A DNA stretch of 64,000 bases, taken from positions 7,936,001 through 8,000,000 of the forward strand of contig NZ_CP041244.1 of NCBI RefSeq assembly GCF_006547145.1. Direction: 5' to 3'. The notes beneath the pieces are model-generated. The model saw only the letters and a program-made list of their open reading frames with translations. It was not told where the DNA came from and ran no database searches. The translations under genes and the position numbers were made by a program. This stretch comes from Actinomadura sp. WMMA1423. GTDB lineage: Bacteria; Actinomycetota; Actinomycetes; Streptosporangiales; Streptosporangiaceae. Below, one piece after another: positions 1-8,077 of this stretch. The number at the start of each line of letters is the position of its first letter. Within the stretch, counting starts at the first letter, position 1.

Positions 1-210
1 CCGAACGCCGAGCACAACGTGCGCTACGAGGGCCTGGCGCCCGGTGCGATGCGCCATCCCGACCACCGTTTCGAATGGACGCGGGCGGAGTTCCGCGCCT
101 GGGCGGACCGGGTCGCCGCCGACCACGGCTACCGCGTCCGCCACGTGCCCGTCGGCGACGACGACCCCGAGGTCGGCGCGCCGACGCAGATGGGAGTGTT
201 CACGCGATGA
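1..210 (+). CDS. hen1: 3'-terminal RNA ribose 2'-O-methyltransferase Hen1, C-terminal end (partial)
   Basis: This is the last 69 residues of a protein whose start lies before the window. The reading frame begins with PNAEHNVRYEGL, which resembles the conserved PN-EYN segment near the end of the bacterial Hen1 methyltransferase domain. Hen1 methylates the 2'-OH of the 3' end of a cleaved RNA before ligation, so the repaired RNA resists a second cut. The assignment rests on this short segment and on the next gene, pnkp, with which it shares an ATGA overlap (stop 208-210, pnkp start 207). That gene pair is the classic bacterial RNA-repair operon. The N-terminal half cannot be seen. Confidence 0.85.
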   Translation, partial: PNAEHNVRYEGLAPGAMRHPDHRFEWTRAEFRAWADRVAADHGYRVRHVPVGDDDPEVGAPTQMGVFTR

Positions 211-2762
211 CCGAGATCAAGGTCCCCGAGATGGGGCTCGTCGTGCTGGTGGGCGTGTCCGGGTCGGGCAAGTCGTACTTCGCGCGCAAGCACTTCAAGC
301 CGACGCAGGTGGTGTCCTCGGACTTCTGCCGCGGGGTCGTGTCGGACGACGAGAACGACCAGTCGGCCACGGGCGACGCGTTCGACCTGCTGCACTACAT
401 CGTGGGCAAGCGGCTGCGGCGCGGCCTGCTGACCGTGGTGGACGCGACCAACGTGCAGAGCAAGGCGCGCGAGTCGCTGCTCAAGCTGGCCAAGGACCAC
501 GACGTCCTGTCGGTCGCGATCGTGCTGGACGTCCCCGAGAGCCTCGCCGTCGAGCGCAACGCCGGGCGTCCCGACCGCGACCTCCCCCCGCACGTCATCC
601 CGCGCCAGCGGCGCGAGCTGCGGCGCGGCATGCGGACGCTGGGCCGCGAGTTTCGCCGCGTCCACGTGCTCACCGGGCCCGAGGAGATCGACGCCGCGAC
701 GATCCGGTACGAGAAGGCGTGGAACGACCGGCGCGAGCTGACCGGCCCGTTCGACGTCATCGGCGACGTGCACGGTTGCCGCGCGGAGCTGGAGGACCTC
801 CTCGCCGACCTCGGCTACGAGATCCTCCGGGACGCGCGGGGCCGCGCGGTGGGGGCGAACCACCCCGGCGGGCGCTCCGCCGTCTTCGTCGGCGACCTGG
901 TCGACCGCGGCCCGGACACGCCGGGCGTGCTGCGCCTGGTGATGGGCATGGTGGCCGCCGGCGACGCCCTGTGCGTGTCGGGCAACCACGAGGCCAAGCT
1001 CGTTCGTGCCCTGCGCGGGCGCAAGGTGCGCCTCGCGCACGGGCTCGCCGAGTCGCTGGAGCAGCTCGCCGCCGAGGACGAGGGCTTCCGCGACGACGCG
1101 CTGCGGTTCATGGACGGCCTCATCGCCCACTACGTCCTGGACGAGGGCCGCCTGGTCGTGGCCCACGCCGGGCTCAAGGAGGACTACCACGGCCGCGCGT
1201 CCGGACGGGTCCGCTCGTTCGCGCTCTATGGCGACACGACAGGGGAGACCGACGAGTACGGCCTGCCCGTGCGGTACCCGTGGGCGCGCGACTACCGGGG
1301 CAAGGCGATGGTCGTGTACGGCCACACGCCCGTCCCGGAGGCGGAGTGGGTGAACAACACCATCTGCCTGGACACCGGTGCGGTGTTCGGCGGGAAGCTG
1401 ACGGCGCTGCGGTATCCGGAGCGCGAGCTGGTGTCGGTCCCGGCCCGGCAGGTCTGGTACGAGCCGACGCGTCCGCTGGAGGCTCCGGCCGGGGGCGGCG
1501 CGGGCGGTCACCGGGAGAACGACGTCCTCAACATCACGGACGTCCTCGGGAACCAGGGCGTCGAGACCCGCCTGATGGGGCGCGTCTCCGTCCGGGAGGA
1601 GAACGCGCTGGCCGCGCTGGAGGTGATGAGCCGGTTCGCCGTGGACCCGCGTTGGCTCGTCTATCTGCCGCCCACCATGTCCCCTGCCGAGACGTCGTCC
1701 CTGCCCGGCTATCTGGAGCACCCCGCCGAGGCTCTCGCCGCGTACCGGGAGAAGGGCGTCCTGCGCGCGGTGTGCGAGGAGAAGCACATGGGCTCGCGCG
1801 CCGTGGCGGTCGTGTGCCGCGACGCCTCGGTGGCCGCGGCGCGCTTCGGCGTCGACGACGGGACGACCGGCGCCGTCTACACGCGCACGGGACGCTCCTT
1901 CTTCCGCGACCCGTCCCGCACGGCCGAGGTGCTCGACCGGCTCCGCGCCGCCATCGGCGCCGCGGGCCTGTGGGACGAGCTGGAGACCGGATGGCTCGTC
2001 CTCGACGGCGAGCTCCTGCCGTGGTCGGCGAAGGCGATGGACCTCATCCGCACGCAGTACGCGGCGACCGGTGCGGCGGCCCGCGCCGCCCTGCCGGTGG
2101 CGGCCGACGTGCTAGCGCGGGCGGACGGTCGAGGGCTCGACGTCGGCGGCCTCAAGGAGCGCATCGACCGGCGGGCCGCGAACGCGCTCCGGTTCCGTGA
2201 AGCCTACGCGCGCTACTGCTGGACGGTGGACGGGCTGACCGGCCTGCGCTTCGCGCCGTTCCAGGTCCTCGCGGGAGAGGGCCGCTCCTGGGCGGCCCTG
2301 CGCGACCATGAGTGGCACATGGCCGTGGCGGAGCGGCTCGCGGAGAACGACGAGAGCGGGCTCGTCCTGCGGACGGGGGCGATGACCGTCGACCTCGGGG
2401 CGCCGCAGTCGGAGGCCGCGGCCGTCGAGTGGTGGGAGAAGCTCACCGCCGCGGGCGGCGAGGGCATGGTCGTCAAGCCGCTGGGGCCGCTCCCGGAGGG
2501 CACCAAGGTCCAGCCCGGGATCAAGTGCCGCGGACCGGAGTACCTGCGGATCATCTACGGTCCCGACTACCGCGAGCCGAGGCACCTCGACCGGCTGCGC
2601 CGCAGGTCGCTCGGGCGCAAGCGGTCGCTGGCCATGCGCGAGCACGCGCTCGGCGCCGAGGCCCTCGACCGGCTCGCGGGCGGGGAGCCGCTGTGGCGCG
2701 TCCACCAGGCGGTCTTCGCCGTCCTGGCACTGGAGTCCGAGCCGGTGGACCCCCGCCTCTGA
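207..2762 (+). CDS. pnkp: Polynucleotide kinase-phosphatase-ligase Pnkp
   Basis: This 851-residue three-domain RNA-repair enzyme heals and seals broken RNA together with Hen1. The N-terminal 5'-kinase domain has the P-loop GVSGSGKS at residues 16-23. The central metallophosphatase domain shows FDVIGDVHGC near 182-191, GDLVDRG from 229 and GNHE from 259. The C-terminal adenylyltransferase/ligase domain has EEKHMGSR, with the nucleotidyl lysine at K526, and later GEGMVVKP and a KCRGPEYLR segment. The length matches family members of about 850 residues. The ATG at 207 was chosen because it overlaps the hen1 stop; an upstream in-frame extension from 75 gives low-complexity Arg-rich sequence that looks non-coding. 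In the Clostridium thermocellum system Pnkp needs Hen1 to activate the ligase. The biological RNA target is not visible here. Confidence 0.95.
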   Translation: MTEIKVPEMGLVVLVGVSGSGKSYFARKHFKPTQVVSSDFCRGVVSDDENDQSATGDAFDLLHYIVGKRLRRGLLTVVDATNVQSKARESLLKLAKDHDVLSVAIVLDVPESLAVERNAGRPDRDLPPHVIPRQRRELRRGMRTLGREFRRVHVLTGPEEIDAATIRYEKAWNDRRELTGPFDVIGDVHGCRAELEDLLADLGYEILRDARGRAVGANHPGGRSAVFVGDLVDRGPDTPGVLRLVMGMVAAGDALCVSGNHEAKLVRALRGRKVRLAHGLAESLEQLAAEDEGFRDDALRFMDGLIAHYVLDEGRLVVAHAGLKEDYHGRASGRVRSFALYGDTTGETDEYGLPVRYPWARDYRGKAMVVYGHTPVPEAEWVNNTICLDTGAVFGGKLTALRYPERELVSVPARQVWYEPTRPLEAPAGGGAGGHRENDVLNITDVLGNQGVETRLMGRVSVREENALAALEVMSRFAVDPRWLVYLPPTMSPAETSSLPGYLEHPAEALAAYREKGVLRAVCEEKHMGSRAVAVVCRDASVAAARFGVDDGTTGAVYTRTGRSFFRDPSRTAEVLDRLRAAIGAAGLWDELETGWLVLDGELLPWSAKAMDLIRTQYAATGAAARAALPVAADVLARADGRGLDVGGLKERIDRRAANALRFREAYARYCWTVDGLTGLRFAPFQVLAGEGRSWAALRDHEWHMAVAERLAENDESGLVLRTGAMTVDLGAPQSEAAAVEWWEKLTAAGGEGMVVKPLGPLPEGTKVQPGIKCRGPEYLRIIYGPDYREPRHLDRLRRRSLGRKRSLAMREHALGAEALDRLAGGEPLWRVHQAVFAVLALESEPVDPRL

Positions 2763-2779
2763 CCGCTCGCACGCCGTCG

Positions 2780-2805
2780 CGGCCCGCCTCCTCGGGGGCG
2801 GGCCG
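2780..2805. terminator. Hairpin terminator between convergent genes
   Basis: A perfect 9-bp stem (CGGCCCGCC, 2780-2788, with GGCGGGCCG, 2797-2805) and an 8-nt loop sit between the stop of pnkp and the stop of the convergent zinc-ribbon gene. There is no T-tract, as is common in high-GC actinomycetes. The palindrome could serve both strands. Confidence 0.6.
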
Positions 2806-2816
2806 CGGCCGCACGG

Positions 2817-3086
2817 TCAGGTGGAGAAGAGCATGTGGAACACGCCGCCGCCGTGGTGCGGGCGGTGGTGCCCGCCGTGGTGATGGTGGTGGACCGCCGG
2901 GCCGGGCGCTCCCCATCCGGGGGCCGAGGCGGGCGGAGGAGCCGCGCGGTACTGCGACTCCATCTGGGCCAGGGCCTCCAGCTCGCCGTAGTCGAGGAAG
3001 ATGCCCCGGCAGCTGTCACATTGCTCGATGTGGACGCCGCTGCGGGTGTAGGTCCGCATCACGCCACGACATTTAGGGCAGTGCAT
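2817..3086 (-). CDS. TFIIB-type zinc-ribbon protein, His-rich
   Basis: This 89-residue protein begins MHCPKCRGVM, and its second half-site is EQCDSCRGIFLDYGELE. The two CxxC pairs followed by an acidic GELE segment are the signature of the small zf-TFIIB domain family. The tail (about residues 50-85) is rich in Ala/Pro and then has a run of five His and further His/Gly residues, a likely low-affinity metal-binding tail. A GGAAGG ribosome site lies shortly before the ATG. The function of these actinomycete proteins is unknown. It is a single-gene unit converging on pnkp. Confidence 0.8.
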   Translation of the reverse strand: MHCPKCRGVMRTYTRSGVHIEQCDSCRGIFLDYGELEALAQMESQYRAAPPPASAPGWGAPGPAVHHHHHGGHHRPHHGGGVFHMLFST

Positions 3087-3153
3087 CGCCTTGTCGTCCT
3101 TCCGGTCTGGATCCCCAGGTAGAGGCTAAATGTAGGACAGGTTCCGCGCCACG

Positions 3154-4065
3154 TCATGCCGCGTCCCCCGCCGCGGATATTCTCGCGCAGGCGTCGACCA
3201 TCGCCTGCTCCGCACCGACGAGTGGCCGATCTTCCCTCCCGGCGGATATGACGCACGTGGCGGCGATCTGGATCGCAAGACTTCGGGCGGGGACGTCCAG
3301 GGCCGCCCAGGGGTCGCCCTGCGGCGGGACGGCGGGGCCGCCCGCCTCCCTGTACGCGCCCAGGAAGCGCTCCCATTCGTCCGGGGAGAGGACCCCGCCG
3401 GAATAGAGCGCCGCCGGACGCGCGAGGTCCCACGCGGGGTCGCCCCTGCCGAGGTCCTCGATGTCGATGAGCCGCCACCGGTCGCCCGGCGCGCGGACCA
3501 TCTGGCCCAGGTGCCAGTCGCCGTGGATCAGGCACCGGCCGCGCCCCGGGGGCTCGTCCTCCTCGCCGCGTATCCAGGCGGGCAGGGTGGCGAACGCGCG
3601 GCGCACCGCGTCCTCGGCCGGGCCGTCCTCCAGGCGGGAGACCAGGCGGGCCACCCGTGCCGGACGTCCCCACGCCGGCGCGCCCGCAGGGACGGGCACC
3701 GAGTGCAGGCCCGCCAACAGCCGGGCGCCCTCCTCCCAGGGGAGCTCCCCGGCCGGGTCAACCGGCTCACCGAACACGGCGAGAGTGATGGTGCGGCCGT
3801 CCACGCTGAGCGGTGGGCCCAAGGGACCGAGGATCAGCTCCGGGAGCGTGCCCGCCAGCCGTGCCCGGTCGAGGAACGGGGCTCCGTAGTCCCGGTCGGC
3901 CTGGTGCGCCTTCACGACCACGTGGCCGACCCGGACGACGAGCACGCCGTGCCGGTCGTAGAGGACCTCCGGCTCACCGCCGCCGGCGGCCTGATCGCGG
4001 CCGATCTGAGCGAGCCGTGTGAAGAGCTCCGACTGGACGGTCCCGGTGTGCACCCGACCAGTCAA
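3154..4065 (-). CDS. Aminoglycoside phosphotransferase (APH)-family kinase
   Basis: This 303-residue soluble protein has the APH/choline-kinase catalytic signature LIHGDWHLGQMVR, in which the D of HGDWH is the catalytic base and the following N position is replaced by Q. Downstream is LIDIEDLGRGDPAWDLA, where the first D is the metal-binding DxD equivalent. The Q in place of the usual N/D of the Brenner motif (HxDxxxxN) is a variation. Its ATG overlaps the stop of the acyl-CoA synthetase gene (ATGA, 4062-4065), so the two are translationally coupled. The substrate cannot be read from sequence; members act on antibiotics, sugars or small alcohols, and an antibiotic-resistance role should not be assumed. 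Confidence 0.75.
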   Translation of the reverse strand: MTGRVHTGTVQSELFTRLAQIGRDQAAGGGEPEVLYDRHGVLVVRVGHVVVKAHQADRDYGAPFLDRARLAGTLPELILGPLGPPLSVDGRTITLAVFGEPVDPAGELPWEEGARLLAGLHSVPVPAGAPAWGRPARVARLVSRLEDGPAEDAVRRAFATLPAWIRGEEDEPPGRGRCLIHGDWHLGQMVRAPGDRWRLIDIEDLGRGDPAWDLARPAALYSGGVLSPDEWERFLGAYREAGGPAVPPQGDPWAALDVPARSLAIQIAATCVISAGREDRPLVGAEQAMVDACARISAAGDAA

Positions 4066-5813
4066 CCACTCCGCGCGGGGCCCATCCGCTCCTTCGCCGA
4101 GGCGGCGAACTCGTCCCGCAACCGCTGCCGGACGACTTTGCCCAGCATGTTCCGGGGGAGCTCCGTCCGGGGGAGGAAGTCGGAGGGCACCTTGTAGTGC
4201 GACAGGAAGCGTTCGCAGTGCCGGCGCAGCTCGTCCGCCGAGAAGGGGTAGGCGGGGTGTTCGACCACGTGGGCGATGATGCGCTCGCCGCGCCGGGCGT
4301 CCGGGACGCCGACCACGGCGCAGTCGTGCACGGCGGGATGGCGGCGCAGCACCTTCTCGACCTCGGACGGGGAGACGGTGAAGCCGCTCACTTTGATCAT
4401 GTCGCGCTGGCGGTCCACGATGGTGATGAAACCCTTCTCGTCCATCACCCCTATGTCACCCGTGCGGAGCCAGCCCTTCGACAGGGCCTGCGCCGTGGCG
4501 AGGGGCCGGTTCCAGTACCCCGCGAAGACCTGGGGCCCGCGCACGACGACCTCGCCCGTCACGCCCGGCGGCAGGACCTTGGTCGGCTCGTCCTGGTCGA
4601 CGATGACGACGTCGGTCATGGGCAGCGGCAGCCCGACCGTGAGGTTGCGCGCCCCGCCCCCCAGCGGGTTCCCCGTGACGGCGGGGGAGGCCTCGGTGAG
4701 GCCGTAGCAGTTGATGAGGCCCCGGGCCCCGAGCCTGTCGAGCCGTTCGATGGTGCTCTGCTTCATCCCCATCGCACCGGAGATGAAGACGCGCAGCGAC
4801 CGCACGTCGTCGGGCCCGAACCCCGGGCTGTCGAGCACCTGCTCGTAGAGGGTCGGCACGCCGGGGAAGATGGTCGGCCGGTACTTGCGGATCGCGCGGA
4901 CCACGCGGTCGCCGTCGTAGCGGGGGAGCAGCACCACCGTCCCGGCCGTCATCACGGGCGCGACGAGGCAGCTCATCAGCCCGAACGAGTGGAACAGGGG
5001 CAGCACCGCGAGCGTCACGTCCTCGCCGGGGCGCCCGTCGAGGTCCCACGCGTGCTGCTGGCAGGCGTTCGCGACGAGGTTCCGGTGCGTCAGCATCGCG
5101 CCCTTGGGGCGCCCCTCCGTCCCGCCGGTGTACTGGATGGCCGCCAGGTGCCGCGACGGTTCCAGGGGCAGTTGCCTCACGCGCCGCCTGGGCGTCCTCT
5201 GCAACTCCTTGAACGGGATGACGCCGGGGTCGTGCGGCACGTCCGCGGTGATGGCCGCGCGCCGCCGCTGCGCCTGGACGAGGGGGAGCCGCAGGGCGAT
5301 CCGCTTGCCGACCGGGAGGAAGTCGACCAGCGACGTCACGACGACGTGCTCAAGCCCCAGCCGGGACCGAGCGGCCTTCACCGTCTTGTAGGAACGATCC
5401 AGGACGACCGCGACGCGCGCACCGCAGTCCGCGAGCTGCCGTTGCATCTCCTCCTCGGTGTAGAGGGGGTTGTGCTGGACCGCGATCGCCCCCCTGCGCA
5501 GCACGCCGAAGAACGCGATGACCTGCTGCGGGCAGTTCGGCAGGATCAGCGCCACCCGGTCGCCGGGCTGCACTCCCAGCCGGTGCAGCCCGTCGGCGAA
5601 CCGGTCCGCGGCCTCGCGCAGGTCGCGGTAGCTGATCCGCCGGCCGAAGAAGACCAGAGCGGGCTTGCGCGGGTACCGGTCCGCGGCATCGTCGAGCAGC
5701 CGGGTGACGGGGACGTCCGGGATGTCGAGCTTCCATGGGACGCCCGGCTGATACCACTGCCGCCAGGGCGAAGAGCGCAGTGACGAGTGCCACATAACGC
5801 CCGATTGAACCAT
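4062..5813 (-). CDS. Long-chain acyl-CoA synthetase (AMP-binding, FadD-like)
   Basis: This protein of about 583 residues belongs to the ANL adenylate-forming family and would activate a carboxylic acid, probably a fatty acid, to its CoA thioester. The P-loop-like motif is YTGGTEGRPKGAMLTH. The C-terminal hinge and subdomain show GYWNRP, WLRTGDIG and DRQRDMIKVSGFTVSPSEVE. An in-frame lysine close to the C-terminus (in RNMLGKVVR) fits the catalytic lysine of the acyl-adenylate reaction. An ATG at 5795 is an alternative start. The reading frame is open further upstream, but that stretch is Arg/Pro-rich and lies over the lrp gene. It lies between the Lrp regulator (62 bp upstream) and the APH kinase (overlapping), probably in one transcription unit. 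Confidence 0.85.
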   Translation of the reverse strand: MVQSGVMWHSSLRSSPWRQWYQPGVPWKLDIPDVPVTRLLDDAADRYPRKPALVFFGRRISYRDLREAADRFADGLHRLGVQPGDRVALILPNCPQQVIAFFGVLRRGAIAVQHNPLYTEEEMQRQLADCGARVAVVLDRSYKTVKAARSRLGLEHVVVTSLVDFLPVGKRIALRLPLVQAQRRRAAITADVPHDPGVIPFKELQRTPRRRVRQLPLEPSRHLAAIQYTGGTEGRPKGAMLTHRNLVANACQQHAWDLDGRPGEDVTLAVLPLFHSFGLMSCLVAPVMTAGTVVLLPRYDGDRVVRAIRKYRPTIFPGVPTLYEQVLDSPGFGPDDVRSLRVFISGAMGMKQSTIERLDRLGARGLINCYGLTEASPAVTGNPLGGGARNLTVGLPLPMTDVVIVDQDEPTKVLPPGVTGEVVVRGPQVFAGYWNRPLATAQALSKGWLRTGDIGVMDEKGFITIVDRQRDMIKVSGFTVSPSEVEKVLRRHPAVHDCAVVGVPDARRGERIIAHVVEHPAYPFSADELRRHCERFLSHYKVPSDFLPRTELPRNMLGKVVRQRLRDEFAASAKERMGPARSG

Positions 5814-5875
5814 CTTCGGGACCCGCGCGCGGCGCGAAGGCGGGTGAACACGCGGGGGCGAGCGGGTGCACGCGC

Positions 5876-6355
5876 TCAGCGGGTCCACCCCTCCGAGCGC
5901 GTCACCGTGCTGGTCTCGGGGGCGGGAGGCTCCACCGCGCGGCCCTCGTAGGCGGTCGACAGGACGATGTGCGAGTTCATCTCGCCGTGCTCGCCGAGGC
6001 GCTCCAGGAGCCCCTCCAGGTGCCGCATCGAGGCGACGCGCACCTTCAGCATCGAGCACCAGCTGCCGCTCAGCTTGTGGACCTCGGTCACCTCGGGCAG
6101 GTCCTCGGCGGCGGACGTCTTGAGCAGGCAGCGGCCGAGGGCGCACCGCATCTGCACGAAGGCCGTCAGCGGCTGGCCGACCCTGGCCGGGTCGACGCTC
6201 GCCCGGTACCCGGTGATCACGCCGGACTCCTCGAGGCGCCGCACCCGCTCGGCGACCGCCGGGGGCGACAGGTTCACCAGGGCCGCCAGCCGGTTGAACG
6301 ACAGGCGGCCGTCCCGCTGCAGCTCGGCGAGGATGCGCCAGTCCGTCTGGTCCAT
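5876..6355 (-). CDS. Lrp/AsnC-family transcriptional regulator
   Basis: This 159-residue regulator has an N-terminal AsnC helix-turn-helix (DWRILAELQRDGRLSFNRLA, followed by LSPPAVAERVRRLEESGVI). Its C-terminal RAM ligand-binding domain covers about residues 65-145. Length and domain order are standard. It is divergent from an MFS transporter at 6461, so its local target is plausibly the shared 105-bp intergenic region. It is also first in a minus-strand set with the acyl-CoA synthetase and the APH kinase. Family members sense amino acids or related small molecules; which ligand applies is not shown. Confidence 0.9.
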   Translation of the reverse strand: MDQTDWRILAELQRDGRLSFNRLAALVNLSPPAVAERVRRLEESGVITGYRASVDPARVGQPLTAFVQMRCALGRCLLKTSAAEDLPEVTEVHKLSGSWCSMLKVRVASMRHLEGLLERLGEHGEMNSHIVLSTAYEGRAVEPPAPETSTVTRSEGWTR

Positions 6356-6460
6356 GTCGAAGGTCCCTTCGCGAATGCGCCTTTCAAGTTATAAGCGAGA
6401 AGGGCGGAATGCCAGTGATCATCCATTCCATCCGGGGATCGGCGTTCCTAGCGTTAAGGC
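6356..6460. promoter_or_regulatory. Divergent promoter region, lrp / MFS
   Basis: This 105-bp region separates the divergent lrp-like and MFS genes. It is locally AT-richer (TTTCAAGTTATAAGCGAGAAGG at about 6380-6401) than the flanks. No perfect operator palindrome is visible; a weak CGCCTTTC/GAAGGGCG partial dyad spans about 6378-6406. It is the likely Lrp binding region by position only. Confidence 0.35.
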
Positions 6461-7657
6461 ATGGAGAGACGATCCCGTCCCATGGCCGCCCTCTGCTCGG
6501 GGACGGCGCTGATGAACGCGGCCATGGCCGTGTCGAGCGCGACCGCCACGCTGGTCGCCGCGGACCGGCTCGGCACCGGGTGGGGAGGCGTCCCGGCCAC
6601 GGCCGGCATCGTCGGCACGGGCGCCGGCGCGCTGGCGCTCACCCGGCTCGTGCGGACGAGCCGGCGCCGCGCCTTCGCCCTCGGCTACACCGCCGCCGCG
6701 GCGGGCGCCTGCCTGGCCGCCCTGGCGGTCGCGAACGGCGACGTCACGGGGCTGTGCCTCGGGATGCTCCTGCTCGGCCTCGGCAACGCGGGGGCCCAGC
6801 TCTCCCGGTACGCGGCGGCCGACCTGCACCCGGCGGCGCGGCGCGGCTTCGCCATCGGGCTCGTGGTGTGGTGCGCGGCGGCCGGGGCGGTCGGCGGCCC
6901 GCTGCTGCTGGACCCCTCCGGCACGGCCGCCGCGGGCGCCGGCCTCCCCGCGTTCACCGGACCGTTCCTGCTGGCCGTGCTGACCTGCGCGCTCGCCGCG
7001 GCGGCCGCGGCCGGCGGGCCGGGCGGCCGGCCGGGGGCGCAGGAGGCGCCGCCGCCGCTGCGCAGGCTGGCCCGGACGCCGGCCGCCCGCTCCGCCCTGG
7101 CGGTGATGGTCACCGCTCAGGTCGTGATGGTCGCCGTCATGACGGCCGCGCCGCTGGACATGCACATGCACGGCGACGGCCTCGGCGCGGTCGGCGTGAC
7201 GCTGTCGGCGCACACGCTCGGGATGTTCGCCCTGTCACCCCTGACGGGGCGGATGGCCGACCGGTACGGCCCGCACCCGGTGATCCTCGCGGGCCTGCTC
7301 ACCCTCGCGCTGTCGACGGCGCTCGCCGCGGTCGCCACCGGGTCCTCCGGGCGCGTCGCGGCGCTGTTCCTCCTCGGCTACGGGTGGAACCTCTGCTTCG
7401 TCAGCGGCAGCGCGCGGCTCGCCCGCGAGCTGCCGGAGCCGGAGCGCCCGCACACCGAGGGAGCCGTGGACGCGGCCGTCTGGACGGTCGCCGCCGCCGC
7501 GAGCCTACTGTCGACGGCCGTCCTGTCGGCGGGCGGTTACGCCGCCCTGGCCTGGGCGTCCTGCGCCGGGGCGCTCGCCGTCGCGCTCGGCCAAGCCCGC
7601 CGCCGCGCGCCCGGGAAGGCGCCGGCGCCCGTGGAGCAGGAGACCGGACGGCCGTGA
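6461..7657 (+). CDS. MFS transporter
   Basis: This 398-residue integral membrane protein has about 12 hydrophobic segments and alternating Arg-rich cytoplasmic loops. The segment LSPLTGRMADRYGPHPVILAG is the loop-8/9 variant of the MFS signature (GRxADRxG). The C-terminal tail is Arg/Pro/Ala-rich. Size and topology fit a DHA1-type exporter or an uncharacterised MFS subfamily. The gene is divergent from the Lrp/AsnC regulator, which often controls amino-acid exporters, so amino-acid or metabolite efflux is a reasonable but unproved role. Its end converges on the microprotein gene 20 bp away. Confidence 0.85.
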   Translation: MERRSRPMAALCSGTALMNAAMAVSSATATLVAADRLGTGWGGVPATAGIVGTGAGALALTRLVRTSRRRAFALGYTAAAAGACLAALAVANGDVTGLCLGMLLLGLGNAGAQLSRYAAADLHPAARRGFAIGLVVWCAAAGAVGGPLLLDPSGTAAAGAGLPAFTGPFLLAVLTCALAAAAAAGGPGGRPGAQEAPPPLRRLARTPAARSALAVMVTAQVVMVAVMTAAPLDMHMHGDGLGAVGVTLSAHTLGMFALSPLTGRMADRYGPHPVILAGLLTLALSTALAAVATGSSGRVAALFLLGYGWNLCFVSGSARLARELPEPERPHTEGAVDAAVWTVAAAASLLSTAVLSAGGYAALAWASCAGALAVALGQARRRAPGKAPAPVEQETGRP

Positions 7658-7676
7658 CCCCGGCCCACCGCGCGCG

Positions 7677-7790
7677 TCAGATGCGGCCCGTGCCTCGGCA
7701 CACGTTGCACCGCTCATGGGTGGCGGTACTGGTGCCGGTGCCGTTGCAGCCGGGGCACGACCGCGTCGCCGGTTTGTTGTGCTTTCCCAC
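7677..7790 (-). CDS. CxxCxGxG zinc-finger microprotein (37 aa)
   Basis: This short frame has two exact DnaJ-type zinc half-sites, CPGCNGTG and CNVCRGTG, 10 residues apart, and ends GRI-stop. Four cysteines in this spacing can hold one zinc ion, as in half of the DnaJ central domain. The start is read as GTG 7790 because AGGGGG lies eight bases upstream; two further GTG codons upstream are also in frame before a TAG. It converges with the MFS gene. Similar free-standing CxxCxGxG peptides of about 40-60 residues occur in actinomycetes, often unannotated because of their size. Function is unknown. Confidence 0.6.
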   Translation of the reverse strand: MGKHNKPATRSCPGCNGTGTSTATHERCNVCRGTGRI

Positions 7791-8077
7791 GTCCACCACC
7801 CCCTGAGGGTCATCCTATGGGCTCGGCCGACCGCATGCCGGGCCCGCTTATGAGTTCGCTGGCAGGCCCCTCCAGGTTCACCGCGACGCCCGATGAGACC
7901 GCACTGTGACGGGAACCGTGCGGAAGGAGACGGGTACCGCGCCCGCGCGGCCGCATCCGGGATCCGGCGCGGCGCGGGGGACCGAGCCGCGTTCGCCTCG
8001 CCCCCCGACGCTTGTACGCTGTCCCTCACGCGCGCCGTCGTCCGGTCACGGTGCCCCGAGCAAGGAGATCGCGCAGG

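Noticed and set aside
129..1787. Long minus-strand open frame of 552 codons opposite pnkp
   Set aside because: It is antisense to a gene with three clearly recognised domains, is Arg/Ala/Val-rich, and has no family likeness; long antisense frames are common at this G+C.
3154..4065. Antibiotic resistance by the APH-family kinase
   Set aside because: The family is broad, a Brenner-motif residue is altered, and neighbours are lipid/amino-acid genes; nothing points to an aminoglycoside substrate.
7891..8077. Plus-strand frame upstream of manA (from 7906) that runs through manA in another frame
   Set aside because: It continues antiphase across manA and the ROK kinase and has an Arg/Pro-rich shadow composition; only the manA frame matches a family.
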